Positions 1 through 9,400 of a stretch of 28,133 nt of DNA are shown piece by piece. The stretch covers positions 1-28,133 of the forward strand of contig DCVO01000134.1 of the NCBI GenBank assembly GCA_002327405.1, written 5' to 3'. Each line of letters starts with the position of its first letter. Position 1 is the first letter of the stretch. The position numbers and the translations under genes are program-made. A model generated the notes under the pieces. The model was not told where the DNA came from, made no database searches, and saw nothing but the letters and a program-made list of their open reading frames with translations. This stretch comes from Thiobacillus sp. UBA2186. GTDB lineage: Bacteria > Pseudomonadota > Gammaproteobacteria > Burkholderiales > Thiobacillaceae.

Positions 1-1395
1 GTGGACTATTTCCGCGAGCAGGGCCGCATCATGATCGCGACCGAGGCCGGCGCCGAGGGCATCAACCTCCAGTTCTGCTCGCTGGTGGTGAACTACGACC
101 TGCCCTGGAACCCGCAGCGCATCGAACAGCGCATCGGCCGCTGCCACCGCTACGGCCAGAAGCACGATGTCGTGGTGGTGAACTTCCTCAATCGCAAGAA
201 CGCCGCCGACCAGCGCGTCTATGAACTGCTGCGCGACAAGTTCCGGCTCTTCGAGGGCGTGTTCGGCGCCAGCGACGAAGTGCTGGGGGCCATCGAATCC
301 GGCGTGGATTTCGAAAAACGCATCGCCGCCATCTACCAGACCTGCCGCAAGCCCGAGGAAATCCAGGCCGCCTTCAACCAGCTCCAACTTGAATTGAGCC
401 TGGAGATCGACGAGTCCATGAGCCGCACCCGCCAAAAGCTGCTGGAGCACTTCGACGACGAGGTGCGCGAGAAGCTCAAGGTGCGCGACGAAGCCTCCAA
501 GGCCAGCCTCAACCGCTTCGAGCGCCTGCTCATGGATCTCACCCGGAACGAGCTGAACGGCCATGCCCGCTTCGTTGACGATTCGTCTTTCCGGCTCGAT
601 AGCTGCCCCTTCCCCGGCGAGATTCCGCTCGGCCTGTACGAACTGCCGCGCCGTTCCGGCGAGGCGCATCTGTACCGCCTCAATCACCCCCTGGCCGAGG
701 CCGTGGTGGCCCAGGCCAAGGGGCGCGCGCTGCCGCCGGCCGCGCTTCGCTTCGACTACGGCCGGCACGATGGCAAGGTTTCCATCCTGGAGCCGCACCT
801 CGGCAAGTCCGGCGTGCTCAAGCTTTCGCTGCTGAGCGTAGAGGCCCTGGATCAGGGCGAGGACCAGTTTCTGTTCGCCGCCATCACCGATCGAGGCGAA
901 GTACTGGACGATGAAGTCGCGCAACGCCTGCTGACCCTGCCCGCCGAACACGTCGAGACGCTGAACACCGTTCCGGGCGAGGCGCGCCTCGATGAAATCA
1001 CCGCCCTGCGCCAACAGGCGGCGCTCCAGCGCATTTCGGAGCGCAACGCGCAGTACTTCGAGGCCGAGGCCGTCAAGCTCAGCGGCTGGGCCGACGACCA
1101 GATCGCCAGCGCCGAACGGGCGCTCACCGAGACCAAGCGCCGCATCCGCGAGCTGCGCAATCAATCCTCCAAGGCCAACAGCATCGACGAACAGGCCCGC
1201 ATCCAGACCGAAATCCGCGACGCCGAGCGCCGCCAGCGCAAGCTGCGGCAGGAAATCTTCGAGGTGGAAGATCGCATCCTGGCCCGCCGCGATGAGCTGG
1301 TCGAGGCCATCCGCGGCAAGCTGAAGCCCGCGGTCACGCTCCAGACGCTATTCACCCTGCGCTGGGCATTGACCGGCGCAGCACAAACGCATTGA
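1..1395 (+). CDS. SNF2/RapA-type DEAD/DEAH helicase, C-terminal part (5' end outside window)
   Basis: The open frame runs in from the left edge and ends at TGA 1393-1395, so the ATPase N-terminal half is outside the window. Visible near the start are helicase motif V (ATEAGAEGINLQ, about residues 13-24) and motif VI (QRIGRCHRYGQ, about residues 43-53), the form typical of SNF2/RapA superfamily 2 translocases. The last roughly 100 residues are rich in Arg/Glu/Lys heptad-like segments and should form a coiled coil. The next gene, a DNA methyltransferase, starts 19 bases downstream, so the helicase is very likely the upstream member of the same defense operon. Inferred role: ATP-driven translocation on DNA within a restriction-like system. 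A DISARM DrmD-like role is possible, but the other DISARM genes are not seen here. Helicase identity is confident; the system assignment is not. Confidence 0.88.
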   Translation: MDYFREQGRIMIATEAGAEGINLQFCSLVVNYDLPWNPQRIEQRIGRCHRYGQKHDVVVVNFLNRKNAADQRVYELLRDKFRLFEGVFGASDEVLGAIESGVDFEKRIAAIYQTCRKPEEIQAAFNQLQLELSLEIDESMSRTRQKLLEHFDDEVREKLKVRDEASKASLNRFERLLMDLTRNELNGHARFVDDSSFRLDSCPFPGEIPLGLYELPRRSGEAHLYRLNHPLAEAVVAQAKGRALPPAALRFDYGRHDGKVSILEPHLGKSGVLKLSLLSVEALDQGEDQFLFAAITDRGEVLDDEVAQRLLTLPAEHVETLNTVPGEARLDEITALRQQAALQRISERNAQYFEAEAVKLSGWADDQIASAERALTETKRRIRELRNQSSKANSIDEQARIQTEIRDAERRQRKLRQEIFEVEDRILARRDELVEAIRGKLKPAVTLQTLFTLRWALTGAAQTH

Positions 1396-1414
1396 AGGAC
1401 ATCAGGATCGCCCT

Positions 1415-4400
1415 ATGACCACAGAACCAGCCAACACGCCCACCCCGGCCTCCGCCAACTTCGCAAAGCTCAAGGCCAAGCTCTCCGAGCTGTTCGAGCT
1501 GGACAAGGCCGATCTCGACTTCGGCATCTACCGCGTGCTGCGCGCGCGGCACAAGGAGATCGCGGAGTTTCTCGACAAGCACCTGGAAAAGACGGTGCGC
1601 GAGGCGCTGCAATCGCATGGCAGCCTGCATCAGGCACAGGTGGAAGAAGACCTGCGCAAGGCCGAACAAGCCGCGAAGGATGCCGGTATCGCGCCGGAGC
1701 AATCGCCGCGCGTGTTGGAGATACGCGAAAAGCTGAAGGCCGGGAACGACCTCGACGCCCTGGCCGACGAGGTCTATTCGCACCTGTACACCTTCTTCTC
1801 CCGCTACTACCAGGAGGGCGACTTCCTCGGCCTGCAACGCTCCACCGTGCACGGCCGCGAGAAGTACATGATCCCCTACAACGGTGAGGAGGTGAAACTG
1901 GTCTGGGCCAACATGGACCAGTACTACATCAAGTCCTCCGAGCTGCTGCGCGACTACGCCTTCCACGTGACGCCCGGCGCGGGCACCCTCCTCGAAGGAG
2001 CGGAGAACGAACGCTTCACCGTCCATTTCAAGCTGGTGGAGGCCGACACCGAAAAGGACAACCGCAAGCCCAGCGGCAAGACCACCCGCGCCTTCGCACT
2101 GGACGAAGAAAACGCGTTCGTCGAAGACGCCGCCGACACCCTCACCATTCGCTTTCGCTACCGGGAGCACGCCGCCGAGCGCAACCTGCAGGACAAGCTC
2201 AACGCCGACACCGAAAAGACCCTGGCCGACAACCTGCCGCCCAAATGGAAGGCCGTGCTCTTCGCGCCCGATCCGGCCTACCAGGGCAAGGACAGGAAGG
2301 ACACGCGCACCCTCCTGCAAAAGCACCTGCGCGCCTACACCGCCAGGCACCAGTTCGACTACTTCATCCACAAGGACTTAGGATCGTTCCTGCGCCGCGA
2401 GCTGGACTTCTACATCAAGAACGAAGTCATGTACCTCGACGACATCGAGAGTACGAGCGCCCCGAAAGCCGAGGAATACCTCTCCAAGATTCGCGCGCTG
2501 CGCCGCTGCGCTGTGCCGGTCATCGGCATGCTGGAGCAACTGGAGAATTTCCAGAAGAAGCTCTGGCTCAAGAAGAAGTTCGTGGTCGAGACGCGCTACT
2601 GCATGACGCTCGACCGCGTGCCCGAGTCGCTCTACCCGGAGATCGCCGCCAACGAAGCGCAGCGCGAGGAATGGGTGAAGCTCCATGCGATCAATGAAAT
2701 ACTCCCCTCTCCCGCGAGCGGGAGAGGGGCAGGGGGTGAGGGCGATTTGTTCGTCACGCCAGTCATCGGCTACAGCGAACCGCTGACCGTGGAGTTTCTC
2801 AAGGCGAACCCGCACTTGATGATCGATACGCGCCACTTCGGCTCAGACTTCACGCTCAAGCTGCTGGCATCCGTTGAGGATCTGGATGAGATGCTCGATG
2901 GCGTTTGCTTTCATTCGGAGAATTTTCAGGCGCTGCAACTCATGCAGGAGAGATACCGAGAGGAGGTGAGATGCGTATACATTGACCCCCCCTACAACAC
3001 CGACGCAAGCCCTATTGTTTACAAGAATGGGTACCAGCGTTCTTCATGGGCTTCTTTGCTCGCAGACCGTCTTCGCGCCGATACGCCGCTCCGTTTAAAT
3101 CCGTCGTTGCGATGCATCGCCATTGATGACTTCGAGTATCCCGATCTCATCGAGCTTCTTTGTACGTTCGCGCCAGAGGTCCATCACGCTACTGCTTCAG
3201 TGCGCAGTAAGCCGCAAGGGCGACCGACGGCCACCGGATTCTCTGCCAACCATGAGTACGCGGTGTTCTGGGGGCATGTAGAGGCAAAGGTAGGACGATT
3301 GCCGCGAGCAGGTTCAAAAGCTGAGCGATATCCGCATCGAGACGATCAAGGAATTTACTCATGGGCCAACTTCCGAAAATCCGGCACTGACTCTGATCGT
3401 GCAGACCGTCGTAAGTCCTTTTACCCAGTCTTCGTAAAGGGCGACTCAGTGAGAATTCCGAAGATGTCATGGGATGATCGGAACGAAATCTGGGAGATCC
3501 TCGAAGAACCGCAGAACGACGAATTAGCAGTGTTTCCGATTGATTCGGACGGGCGAGAAAAGGTCTGGACCTGCTCGGCGGAGAGAGCCGATCGCGAATT
3601 GGCCGACATTCGGGTCGAGCGCAGCAACGGTAATCGCGTTGAGATCATCAAGAAATACCGACCAAACCAAGAAGGGGCGTTACCCGGCACTTGGTGGGAG
3701 GATTCTGCGTACTCCGCAAGCGAGAGCGGCACAAAGGTCCTCAAAGACATGTTCGGCGCAAAAGACTTCGATTATCCAAAGAGCGTCCATCTTGTGCGCG
3801 ACTGCCTGCGAGTTGCGAATCTTCGTAGAGGAGACCTCGTGCTCGACTATTTCGCTGGCTCTGGAACAACCGGTGACTCGGTCATTCGCTTGAACAGAGA
3901 AGACAACGGACGGCGTAGGTATGCGCTTGTCGAGATGGGCGAGTATTTCGACACGATGCTTGTTCCGCGCCTCAAGAAGACCATTTATTCCGACGAATGG
4001 AAGGACGGAAAACCGCAGAATCGCAACACCGGCATCTCCCACGCTTTCAAAATCGTCCGCCTCGAAGGCTACGAGGATGCGCTGAACAACCTGCGCCTCA
4101 AGCGCACACCCGAACAGGAAGCCGCCCTCAAGGCCGCGCCCGAAAAGGCTCGCGACCAGTACCTGCTCGGCTACTTCCTCGATGTGGAAAGCGCGGGCAG
4201 CGCGAGTCTGCTCGATCTCGACCAGTTCCGCGACCCGTTCGCCTACCAGCTCAAGATCGCCACGACCAGCGCCGGCGAGACGGTGGACACGACCATCGAT
4301 CTGGTCGAGACCTTCAACTGGCTGTTGGGCCTGAAGGTGAAACACATCGACGCGCAGAAGGGATTCTTGACCGTCACCGGCGAGAAGCGCGCGGGCGGCC

Positions 4401-4627
4401 GCACGCTGGTGATCTGGCGGCGGCTTTCCGATGATCCCATTGCCGACAACAAGGCGCTGGAAGCGTTCCTGGCCAAGATCAAGGTCAACCCGGCGGACAC
4501 CGAGTTCGACTACGTCTACGTCAATGGCTCCCACACCCTCGCCGACCCGCACAACAAGGTGCATCTCACCGAAGAAGCCTTCCAGCGGCTGATGTTCGAC
4601 GTGGGCAGTTTTGAATCCCTGGAGTAA
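1415..4627 (+). CDS. Large site-specific adenine DNA methyltransferase (type III Mod-like, beta order of motifs)
   Basis: A 1070-residue protein starting at ATG 1415, with an AGGA ribosome-binding site 7 bases upstream. Catalytic motif IV is DPPY at residues 524-527 and the SAM-binding motif I is DYFAGSGTT at residues 811-819. Motif IV before motif I is the order of beta-class N6-adenine methyltransferases, including type III Mod subunits, and the stretch between them should hold the target-recognition domain. The roughly 480-residue N-terminal and 200-residue C-terminal extensions make it longer than a classical Mod. It lies between a SNF2-type helicase and an ATPase, with a Res-like helicase-nuclease further on, so it should supply self-protection and possibly target recognition. 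Two oddities: an in-frame palindromic repeat at 2704-2729, and a lower-GC core at about 2870-4010 unlike the flanks. Methyltransferase identity is firm; the recognition site is unknown. Confidence 0.93.
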   Translation: MTTEPANTPTPASANFAKLKAKLSELFELDKADLDFGIYRVLRARHKEIAEFLDKHLEKTVREALQSHGSLHQAQVEEDLRKAEQAAKDAGIAPEQSPRVLEIREKLKAGNDLDALADEVYSHLYTFFSRYYQEGDFLGLQRSTVHGREKYMIPYNGEEVKLVWANMDQYYIKSSELLRDYAFHVTPGAGTLLEGAENERFTVHFKLVEADTEKDNRKPSGKTTRAFALDEENAFVEDAADTLTIRFRYREHAAERNLQDKLNADTEKTLADNLPPKWKAVLFAPDPAYQGKDRKDTRTLLQKHLRAYTARHQFDYFIHKDLGSFLRRELDFYIKNEVMYLDDIESTSAPKAEEYLSKIRALRRCAVPVIGMLEQLENFQKKLWLKKKFVVETRYCMTLDRVPESLYPEIAANEAQREEWVKLHAINEILPSPASGRGAGGEGDLFVTPVIGYSEPLTVEFLKANPHLMIDTRHFGSDFTLKLLASVEDLDEMLDGVCFHSENFQALQLMQERYREEVRCVYIDPPYNTDASPIVYKNGYQRSSWASLLADRLRADTPLRLNPSLRCIAIDDFEYPDLIELLCTFAPEVHHATASVRSKPQGRPTATGFSANHEYAVFWGHVEAKVGRLPRAGSKAERYPHRDDQGIYSWANFRKSGTDSDRADRRKSFYPVFVKGDSVRIPKMSWDDRNEIWEILEEPQNDELAVFPIDSDGREKVWTCSAERADRELADIRVERSNGNRVEIIKKYRPNQEGALPGTWWEDSAYSASESGTKVLKDMFGAKDFDYPKSVHLVRDCLRVANLRRGDLVLDYFAGSGTTGDSVIRLNREDNGRRRYALVEMGEYFDTMLVPRLKKTIYSDEWKDGKPQNRNTGISHAFKIVRLEGYEDALNNLRLKRTPEQEAALKAAPEKARDQYLLGYFLDVESAGSASLLDLDQFRDPFAYQLKIATTSAGETVDTTIDLVETFNWLLGLKVKHIDAQKGFLTVTGEKRAGGRTLVIWRRLSDDPIADNKALEAFLAKIKVNPADTEFDYVYVNGSHTLADPHNKVHLTEEAFQRLMFDVGSFESLE
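2704..2729. repeat. Dispersed GC-rich palindrome inserted in frame within the methyltransferase gene
   Basis: Perfect 12-bp arms, CCCCTCTCCCGC and GCGGGAGAGGGG, are separated by the two bases GA and followed by CAGGGGGTGAGGGCG. From memory, this composition matches a dispersed intergenic repeat common in beta- and gammaproteobacteria, whose translation turns up in hypothetical proteins as strings such as PSPARGRGE. Here it is read through, adding about 14 residues (LPSPASGRGAGGEG) between AINEI and DLFVTP, roughly 90 residues before the DPPY motif, without breaking the frame. Confidence 0.8.
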
Positions 4628-4631
4628 AGAC

Positions 4632-5729
4632 ATGGCGAACGAGAAGCGTCCTTTGGAGAGGATTACCCTGTCGGGTTACAAATCCATTCGGGAGCTGAAG
4701 GAGTTTCGGCTGTCGAGCGGGCTGAACGTGCTCATCGGCGCCAACGGCTCGGGCAAGACCAATTTCATCCGTTTTTTCGAACTGCTCGGGCACATGATGG
4801 ACCCGAACAAGGGCTTGCAGAATTATGTGGCCTCCCGCGGGCGGGCGGATGCGTTTCTGTTCCGCGGCATGAAGGTGACGCCGGAATTCGGCGCACACCT
4901 GAAGTTCGGCCTCAATGAATACCGCTTCAGCCTCAGGGCCGCGGCCGACCGGTCATTGTTTTTTTCCCACGAATCGGCGCCATTTGCGGGACCACTCTAT
5001 GGACCCGTCACCAACGATCAGGGCAGCGGCCATACGGAAAGCGCCTTGGTGCGCAAGAAGGGGCGCAGTGCCAGTGAGCAGTGGGTGGTGGATACCATCC
5101 AGGGGTGGCGGGTCTATCACTTTCATGACACATCGCCATCGGCCCCCGTGATGGGCGTCTGCAACGTGGTGGATTCCGACGTGCTGCACAGCAATGCCGC
5201 GAATATCGCCGCGTTTCTCCTGCGCATGTCGCAAACCCATCCTGACCACTTTGCCCGGATCGAGGAGACGATCCGCCAGGTCGCGCCATTTTTCGGGGCC
5301 TTTGTGCTCAAGGAAATTGCGCCGGGGCAGACTCAGCTTCTGTGGAAGGATCGGTATTCCGATCTGCTGTACTACCCTTACCAGCTTTCCGACGGCACAG
5401 TCCGTTATATCTGCCTGGCGACTTTGCTGTTGCAGCCGGAGCCCGCCTCGACGCTCGTCGTGGATGAGCCGGAGCTGGGTTTGCATCCTTATGCCATCAA
5501 GCTGCTGGCGAGCATGCTGTTTGATGCGGCGCAGCACACCCAGCTCATCATCTCGACCCAGTCGTCCCTGCTGATCGACGAGATGAGCCCGGAGGATGTC
5601 ATCGTCGCCAACCAGCGCAACGGGGAAACGCTGCTGGAACGGCTCGATTCCGATCGTTTGGGAGAATGGCTGCAGGAGTACACCCTCGGCCAGTTGTGGG
5701 AAAAGAACGAGCTGGGAGGCCAGCCCTGA
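4632..5729 (+). CDS. AAA15/OLD-like ABC-type ATPase
   Basis: ATG 4632 is chosen over an ATG at 4611 because GGAG at 4621-4624 sits 7 bases before it and the upstream ATG lies inside the methylase gene. The 365-residue product has a Walker A at residues 36-43 (GANGSGKT), an ABC-like signature region (LSDGTVRY, about residue 252), a Walker B ending in Asp278-Glu279 (VVDEPELGLHP) and a following STQS switch segment. This is the AAA15/OLD/RecF-like architecture, without any nuclease domain of its own. The downstream DUF4276 gene overlaps the stop codon (TGATG), so the two are translationally coupled and probably act as a pair. By analogy with ATPase/TOPRIM pairs such as PARIS or Gabija it may sense phage activity and control the partner; that role is inference. 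Confidence 0.9.
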   Translation: MANEKRPLERITLSGYKSIRELKEFRLSSGLNVLIGANGSGKTNFIRFFELLGHMMDPNKGLQNYVASRGRADAFLFRGMKVTPEFGAHLKFGLNEYRFSLRAAADRSLFFSHESAPFAGPLYGPVTNDQGSGHTESALVRKKGRSASEQWVVDTIQGWRVYHFHDTSPSAPVMGVCNVVDSDVLHSNAANIAAFLLRMSQTHPDHFARIEETIRQVAPFFGAFVLKEIAPGQTQLLWKDRYSDLLYYPYQLSDGTVRYICLATLLLQPEPASTLVVDEPELGLHPYAIKLLASMLFDAAQHTQLIISTQSSLLIDEMSPEDVIVANQRNGETLLERLDSDRLGEWLQEYTLGQLWEKNELGGQP

Positions 5730-6415
5730 TGGCCTGGCGGCGGCTTTATATCACGGTGGAAGGCCAGACCGAGCGCAAGTTTGCCGATGAGGTATTGCAG
5801 CCGCACCTGGCGCAATATTCGCTCGATGTGCGCACCCGTGTCGTGCTGACCAACCGCAAGCTGGGCAAACGCGGTGGAATTCTGGATTTCGCCAGGATTC
5901 GTGACGATCTCGGCCGACTGATGCGCGAGGACGGGAATGGCGATGCCCTGTTCACGACCATGGTGGACCTTTACGCGCTGCCGGACGAATTCCCCGGCTG
6001 GGGCGAGGCGCGCACGAAGGCTGCTCCAACGGAACGCGTGGCGGTACTTGAAGCGGCATTCCAGGCGGAGATGGGCGACAGGCGGTTTCTTCCCTATATC
6101 CAGCTCCACGAGTTCGAAGCGCTGCTGTACTGCGATTTGTCTCAGTTGCAGCGCCGTATTCCCAATTCCGATGGCGCGATTACCGCCCTCTCACAGGAGG
6201 TTGCGGGTTTGAGGCCGGAGGAGATCAACGAAGGCGCAACCACGGCACCGAGCAAGCGGATCATCCGGCATTTGCCCATCTACGAGAAAACCAAGGTCCG
6301 CATCGGCGCACCCGCCGCCGCGGCGATCGGCTTGCCCGCATTGCGGGCGCAGTGTCCTCATTTTGATGGATGGGTGCGCAAGCTCGAAGGGCTTGGTCAG
6401 CCCTTGGCCGTTTGA
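5729..6415 (+). CDS. DUF4276 family protein, TOPRIM-like N-terminus, putative effector
   Basis: ATG 5729 overlaps the ATPase stop in TGATG, with GGGAGG 9 bases upstream. The 228-residue product has the family hallmarks I associate with DUF4276: LYITVEGQTE near the N-terminus (Glu11), MVDLYALPDEFPGW (Asp80) and YIQLHEFEALLY (His127, Glu128, Glu130). The VEGxTE strand followed by an acidic strand end resembles the metal-binding core of TOPRIM domains, although the usual second Asp of the DxD pair is a Tyr here (D-L-Y). No membrane segment or signal peptide is seen. Gene order ATPase then TOPRIM-like protein matches two-gene abortive defense systems, so a nuclease-effector role is the most economical reading. 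Family call is fairly confident; nuclease activity is inferred. Confidence 0.8.
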   Translation: MAWRRLYITVEGQTERKFADEVLQPHLAQYSLDVRTRVVLTNRKLGKRGGILDFARIRDDLGRLMREDGNGDALFTTMVDLYALPDEFPGWGEARTKAAPTERVAVLEAAFQAEMGDRRFLPYIQLHEFEALLYCDLSQLQRRIPNSDGAITALSQEVAGLRPEEINEGATTAPSKRIIRHLPIYEKTKVRIGAPAAAAIGLPALRAQCPHFDGWVRKLEGLGQPLAV

Positions 6416-6445
6416 GCGCAGCCCCAGACAGATCATGGAAACATA

Positions 6446-9400
6446 ATGGCAACGCATTTCGCAGACAAACTGGTACTCGCCCGCTGGACCCTGGCGCAGT
6501 TCGGCGTGGACGACTTCGAGCGCATTTCCGCCATGCTCAAGGCGCCGGAGTTCGAAGGCTGGGCGGAGGATGGCGGCACCAAGTACGTGCAGCAGCTCGT
6601 CGCCCGGCTGCCGCGCGGGGGCACGAACGGGCGGACGCTCTCGGACGATCAGTTGCGCGAGTACGACGGCAACATCGTCGCGCACTGGAAGCACATCACC
6701 CGCCACCGCAACCTGCACGGGCAGACGCTGTATCCGCTCTACTTCCAGTATCTCGGCCTGCTGGTCACGGAAATGTACCTGGACCGCTACTTCCGCGACG
6801 GCGACAGCCTGGTGGCGTCGCTGAACATTGCGGTGGCTGATTACAACCGCGATGTGCCGGCGCGCGACCAGTTCACGCAGTACACGGTGGACGATCTCAA
6901 CAAGCTGGCCTTCTGGATGGCGACCGGCAGCGGCAAGACATTGCTCATGCACTGCCATATCCGCCAGTACCTGCACTATCTCGGCAAGGCCGGGCGGCGG
7001 CAGGCGCTGAACCGCATCATTCTGCTGACGCCCAACGAGGGACTGTCGCGCCAGCACCGGGAGGAATTCGAGCTGTCGGGCATGGAGGCCGAGTTCTATG
7101 ACCGGCAGGGCGGCACGCTCTTCACCGGGCGCGGGGTGGACATCATCGACATCCACAAGCTGCGCGAGACTTCCGGCGAGAAGACTGTCGCCATCGACAC
7201 CTTCGAGGGCAACAACCTGGTGCTGGTGGACGAAGGCCACCGCGGTTCGGGCGGCGAGGAATGGATGGACAAGCGCGCGCGGTTGTGCGCGCAGGGCTTC
7301 TCGTTCGAGTACTCCGCCACCTTCGGGCAGGCGATCAAGGCGGCGAGCGGAACAAAGCAGAAAGCGCTGACCCAGACCTATGCCAAGTGCATTCTGTTCG
7401 ACTACTCCTACAAATTCTTCTACGACGACGGCTACGGCAAGGACTTCAATATCCTGAATCTCGCCGAGGAGAAGGAAGAAGAAACACGACCGCTTTATCT
7501 GACCGCCTGCCTGCTCTCTTTCTATCAGCAATGCCGGCGCTTCGCCGACGGCGGCAGTCAGCTCGTGCCCTATCTGCTGGAATCACCGCTCATGGTGTTC
7601 GTCGGCGGCTCCGTCACCGGCCAGCGCCAGACCCAGGAAGACACCGACCTGGTGTTGATCCTCAAGTTTCTTGCCGCGTTCATCGCCGACCGTGCCGAGA
7701 CGGAACGGCGTCTGCGCAAACTGCTGGCGCGGCAGGACGGGCTGGTCGCGGGCGGGCAACGGGTATTCGAACGCCTGTTCCCCTACATGGAGCAGCTCTA
7801 CAAACCCGATCAAGCCGGCGAGTTGTTCAGCGACATCCTGCGTTACGTGTTCAACGCGCCGGGTGGCGGGCAGTTGCACATCATGCGCCTCATGGGCGCC
7901 GAGGGCGAGATCGGACTGCGCGTCGGCGAGAACGAATGGTTCGGCGTAGTGAACGTCGGCGACGCCAAGAAGCTCTGCGACCTGTGCGCCGAGCGTAAGG
8001 GGGGCGATGAGCATTACGTCGTGGAGGACTTGTCGTTCTCTGGATCGCTGTTCGAAGAGATCAAGCGGCCAGGCAGCCCCATCCGCTTGCTGGCAGGCGC
8101 CAAGAAGTTCACCGAAGGCTGGAGTTCGTGGCGCGTATCAAGCATGGGTCTGATGAATGTCGGCCGCAAGGAAGGCAGCGAGATCATCCAGTTGTTTGGC
8201 CGGGGTGTGCGCCTGAAGGGATTCCGCTTCAAGCTCAAGCGTTCGAGCGCCCTCGATGCCATGGATTTGCAGGGCGACGGCGGGCTGGTGAACCACCCCG
8301 AGCACATCGAGCTGCTGGAGACGCTCAACATCTTCGGCATCCGCAGCGACTACATGAAGGAGTTCGAGGACTATCTCGAAGAGGAAGGCGTGGGCGAGGA
8401 CGAGCGCCGCGAAGTCATTTTCCTGCCCACGATCAAGCTGCCGGAGTTCGACCAGGAGAAAGTCCAGCTCCACGTCATCCGGCCCAAGGCCGAAATGCCG
8501 GATTTCAAGAAGACCGTGCGCCTGAAACTGGAGAGTCTCGAAGGCAGGCTCAACAACAAGGTGATCGCGGACTGGTATCCGCGCCTGCAAAAGCGCACAT
8601 CACGCGAGGCAGGCGGCGCCGCAGCAGTGGCCCTGAATCAGGAACCGTTGCGCAACGAGCACCTGGCGTTCCTGTCGTGGGAGACGATCTGGTTCGAGCT
8701 GGAGCGCTACAAACGCGACAAGGCGTATTACAACATCGTCTTCTCGCCCGCGGCGCTGCGCGAACTGTGCAAATCGTCCTGGTGGTACGAGCTGTTCATC
8801 CCGCCGGGTTATCTGGAGTTCCGTGGCCTCGACCAGCGGCTGCTGTGGCAGGACATCGCGGCGCACCTGCTCAAGGGCTACCTCGACCGCTTCTGCCAAT
8901 TCCACAAGCGGGAGTTTGAGGCGCCGTATCTCGAATACCAGGTATTGCGGCCGGCGGATGAGCTGGTGCTGAATCAGTATCAGATACTGGTCAAAAAGTC
9001 CGAGAAGCAGCTCATCAAGCGCCTGCGCGACCTGGCCGAGAAGTTCAAGGCAGGCGAATTCGAGGCTTTCAGTTTCGACAAGCTGTCGATCTTCCAGGCG
9101 ACGCGCCATCTCTACCAGCCGCTGATCCATCTGAGCCACAATGGCGGCGAGGATGCGCTGGTGAAAGTCGTCCCGACACACCTCAACGAGGGTGAAAAGC
9201 GCTTCGTGGATGACCTCGAAGGCTTTTGCAAGGCCGAAGCCAAGGGAATGCTCGCCGACGTGGAGCTTTACCTGCTACGTAATCACAGTTCCGACAAGGC
9301 GATTGGCTTCTTCACCGAGAGCGGTTTCCGCCCCGACTTCATCCTGTGGCTGCTGAAAGACGGCAAACAGACTATCGCCTTCATTGACCCGAAGGGAATG

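Noticed and set aside
1352..2371. Long open frame on the - strand (339 codons) opposite the methyltransferase
   Set aside because: It is the mirror of a well-supported gene in GC-rich DNA; its Val/Gly/Leu-rich composition is typical of such shadows and it matches no family.
3680..4633. Long - strand frame (317 codons) opposite the end of the methyltransferase
   Set aside because: It covers the DYFAGSGTT motif and C-terminal part of a confident gene on the other strand.
6435..6446. Three-codon mini frame (ATG GAA ACA TAA) overlapping the Res start
   Set aside because: Too short to distinguish from chance, and no ribosome-binding site.
6191..7531. 446-codon - strand frame opposite the Res-like gene
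   Set aside because: The + strand frame carries GSGKT and DEGH motifs; the - strand product is Val/Leu/Gln-rich low-information sequence.
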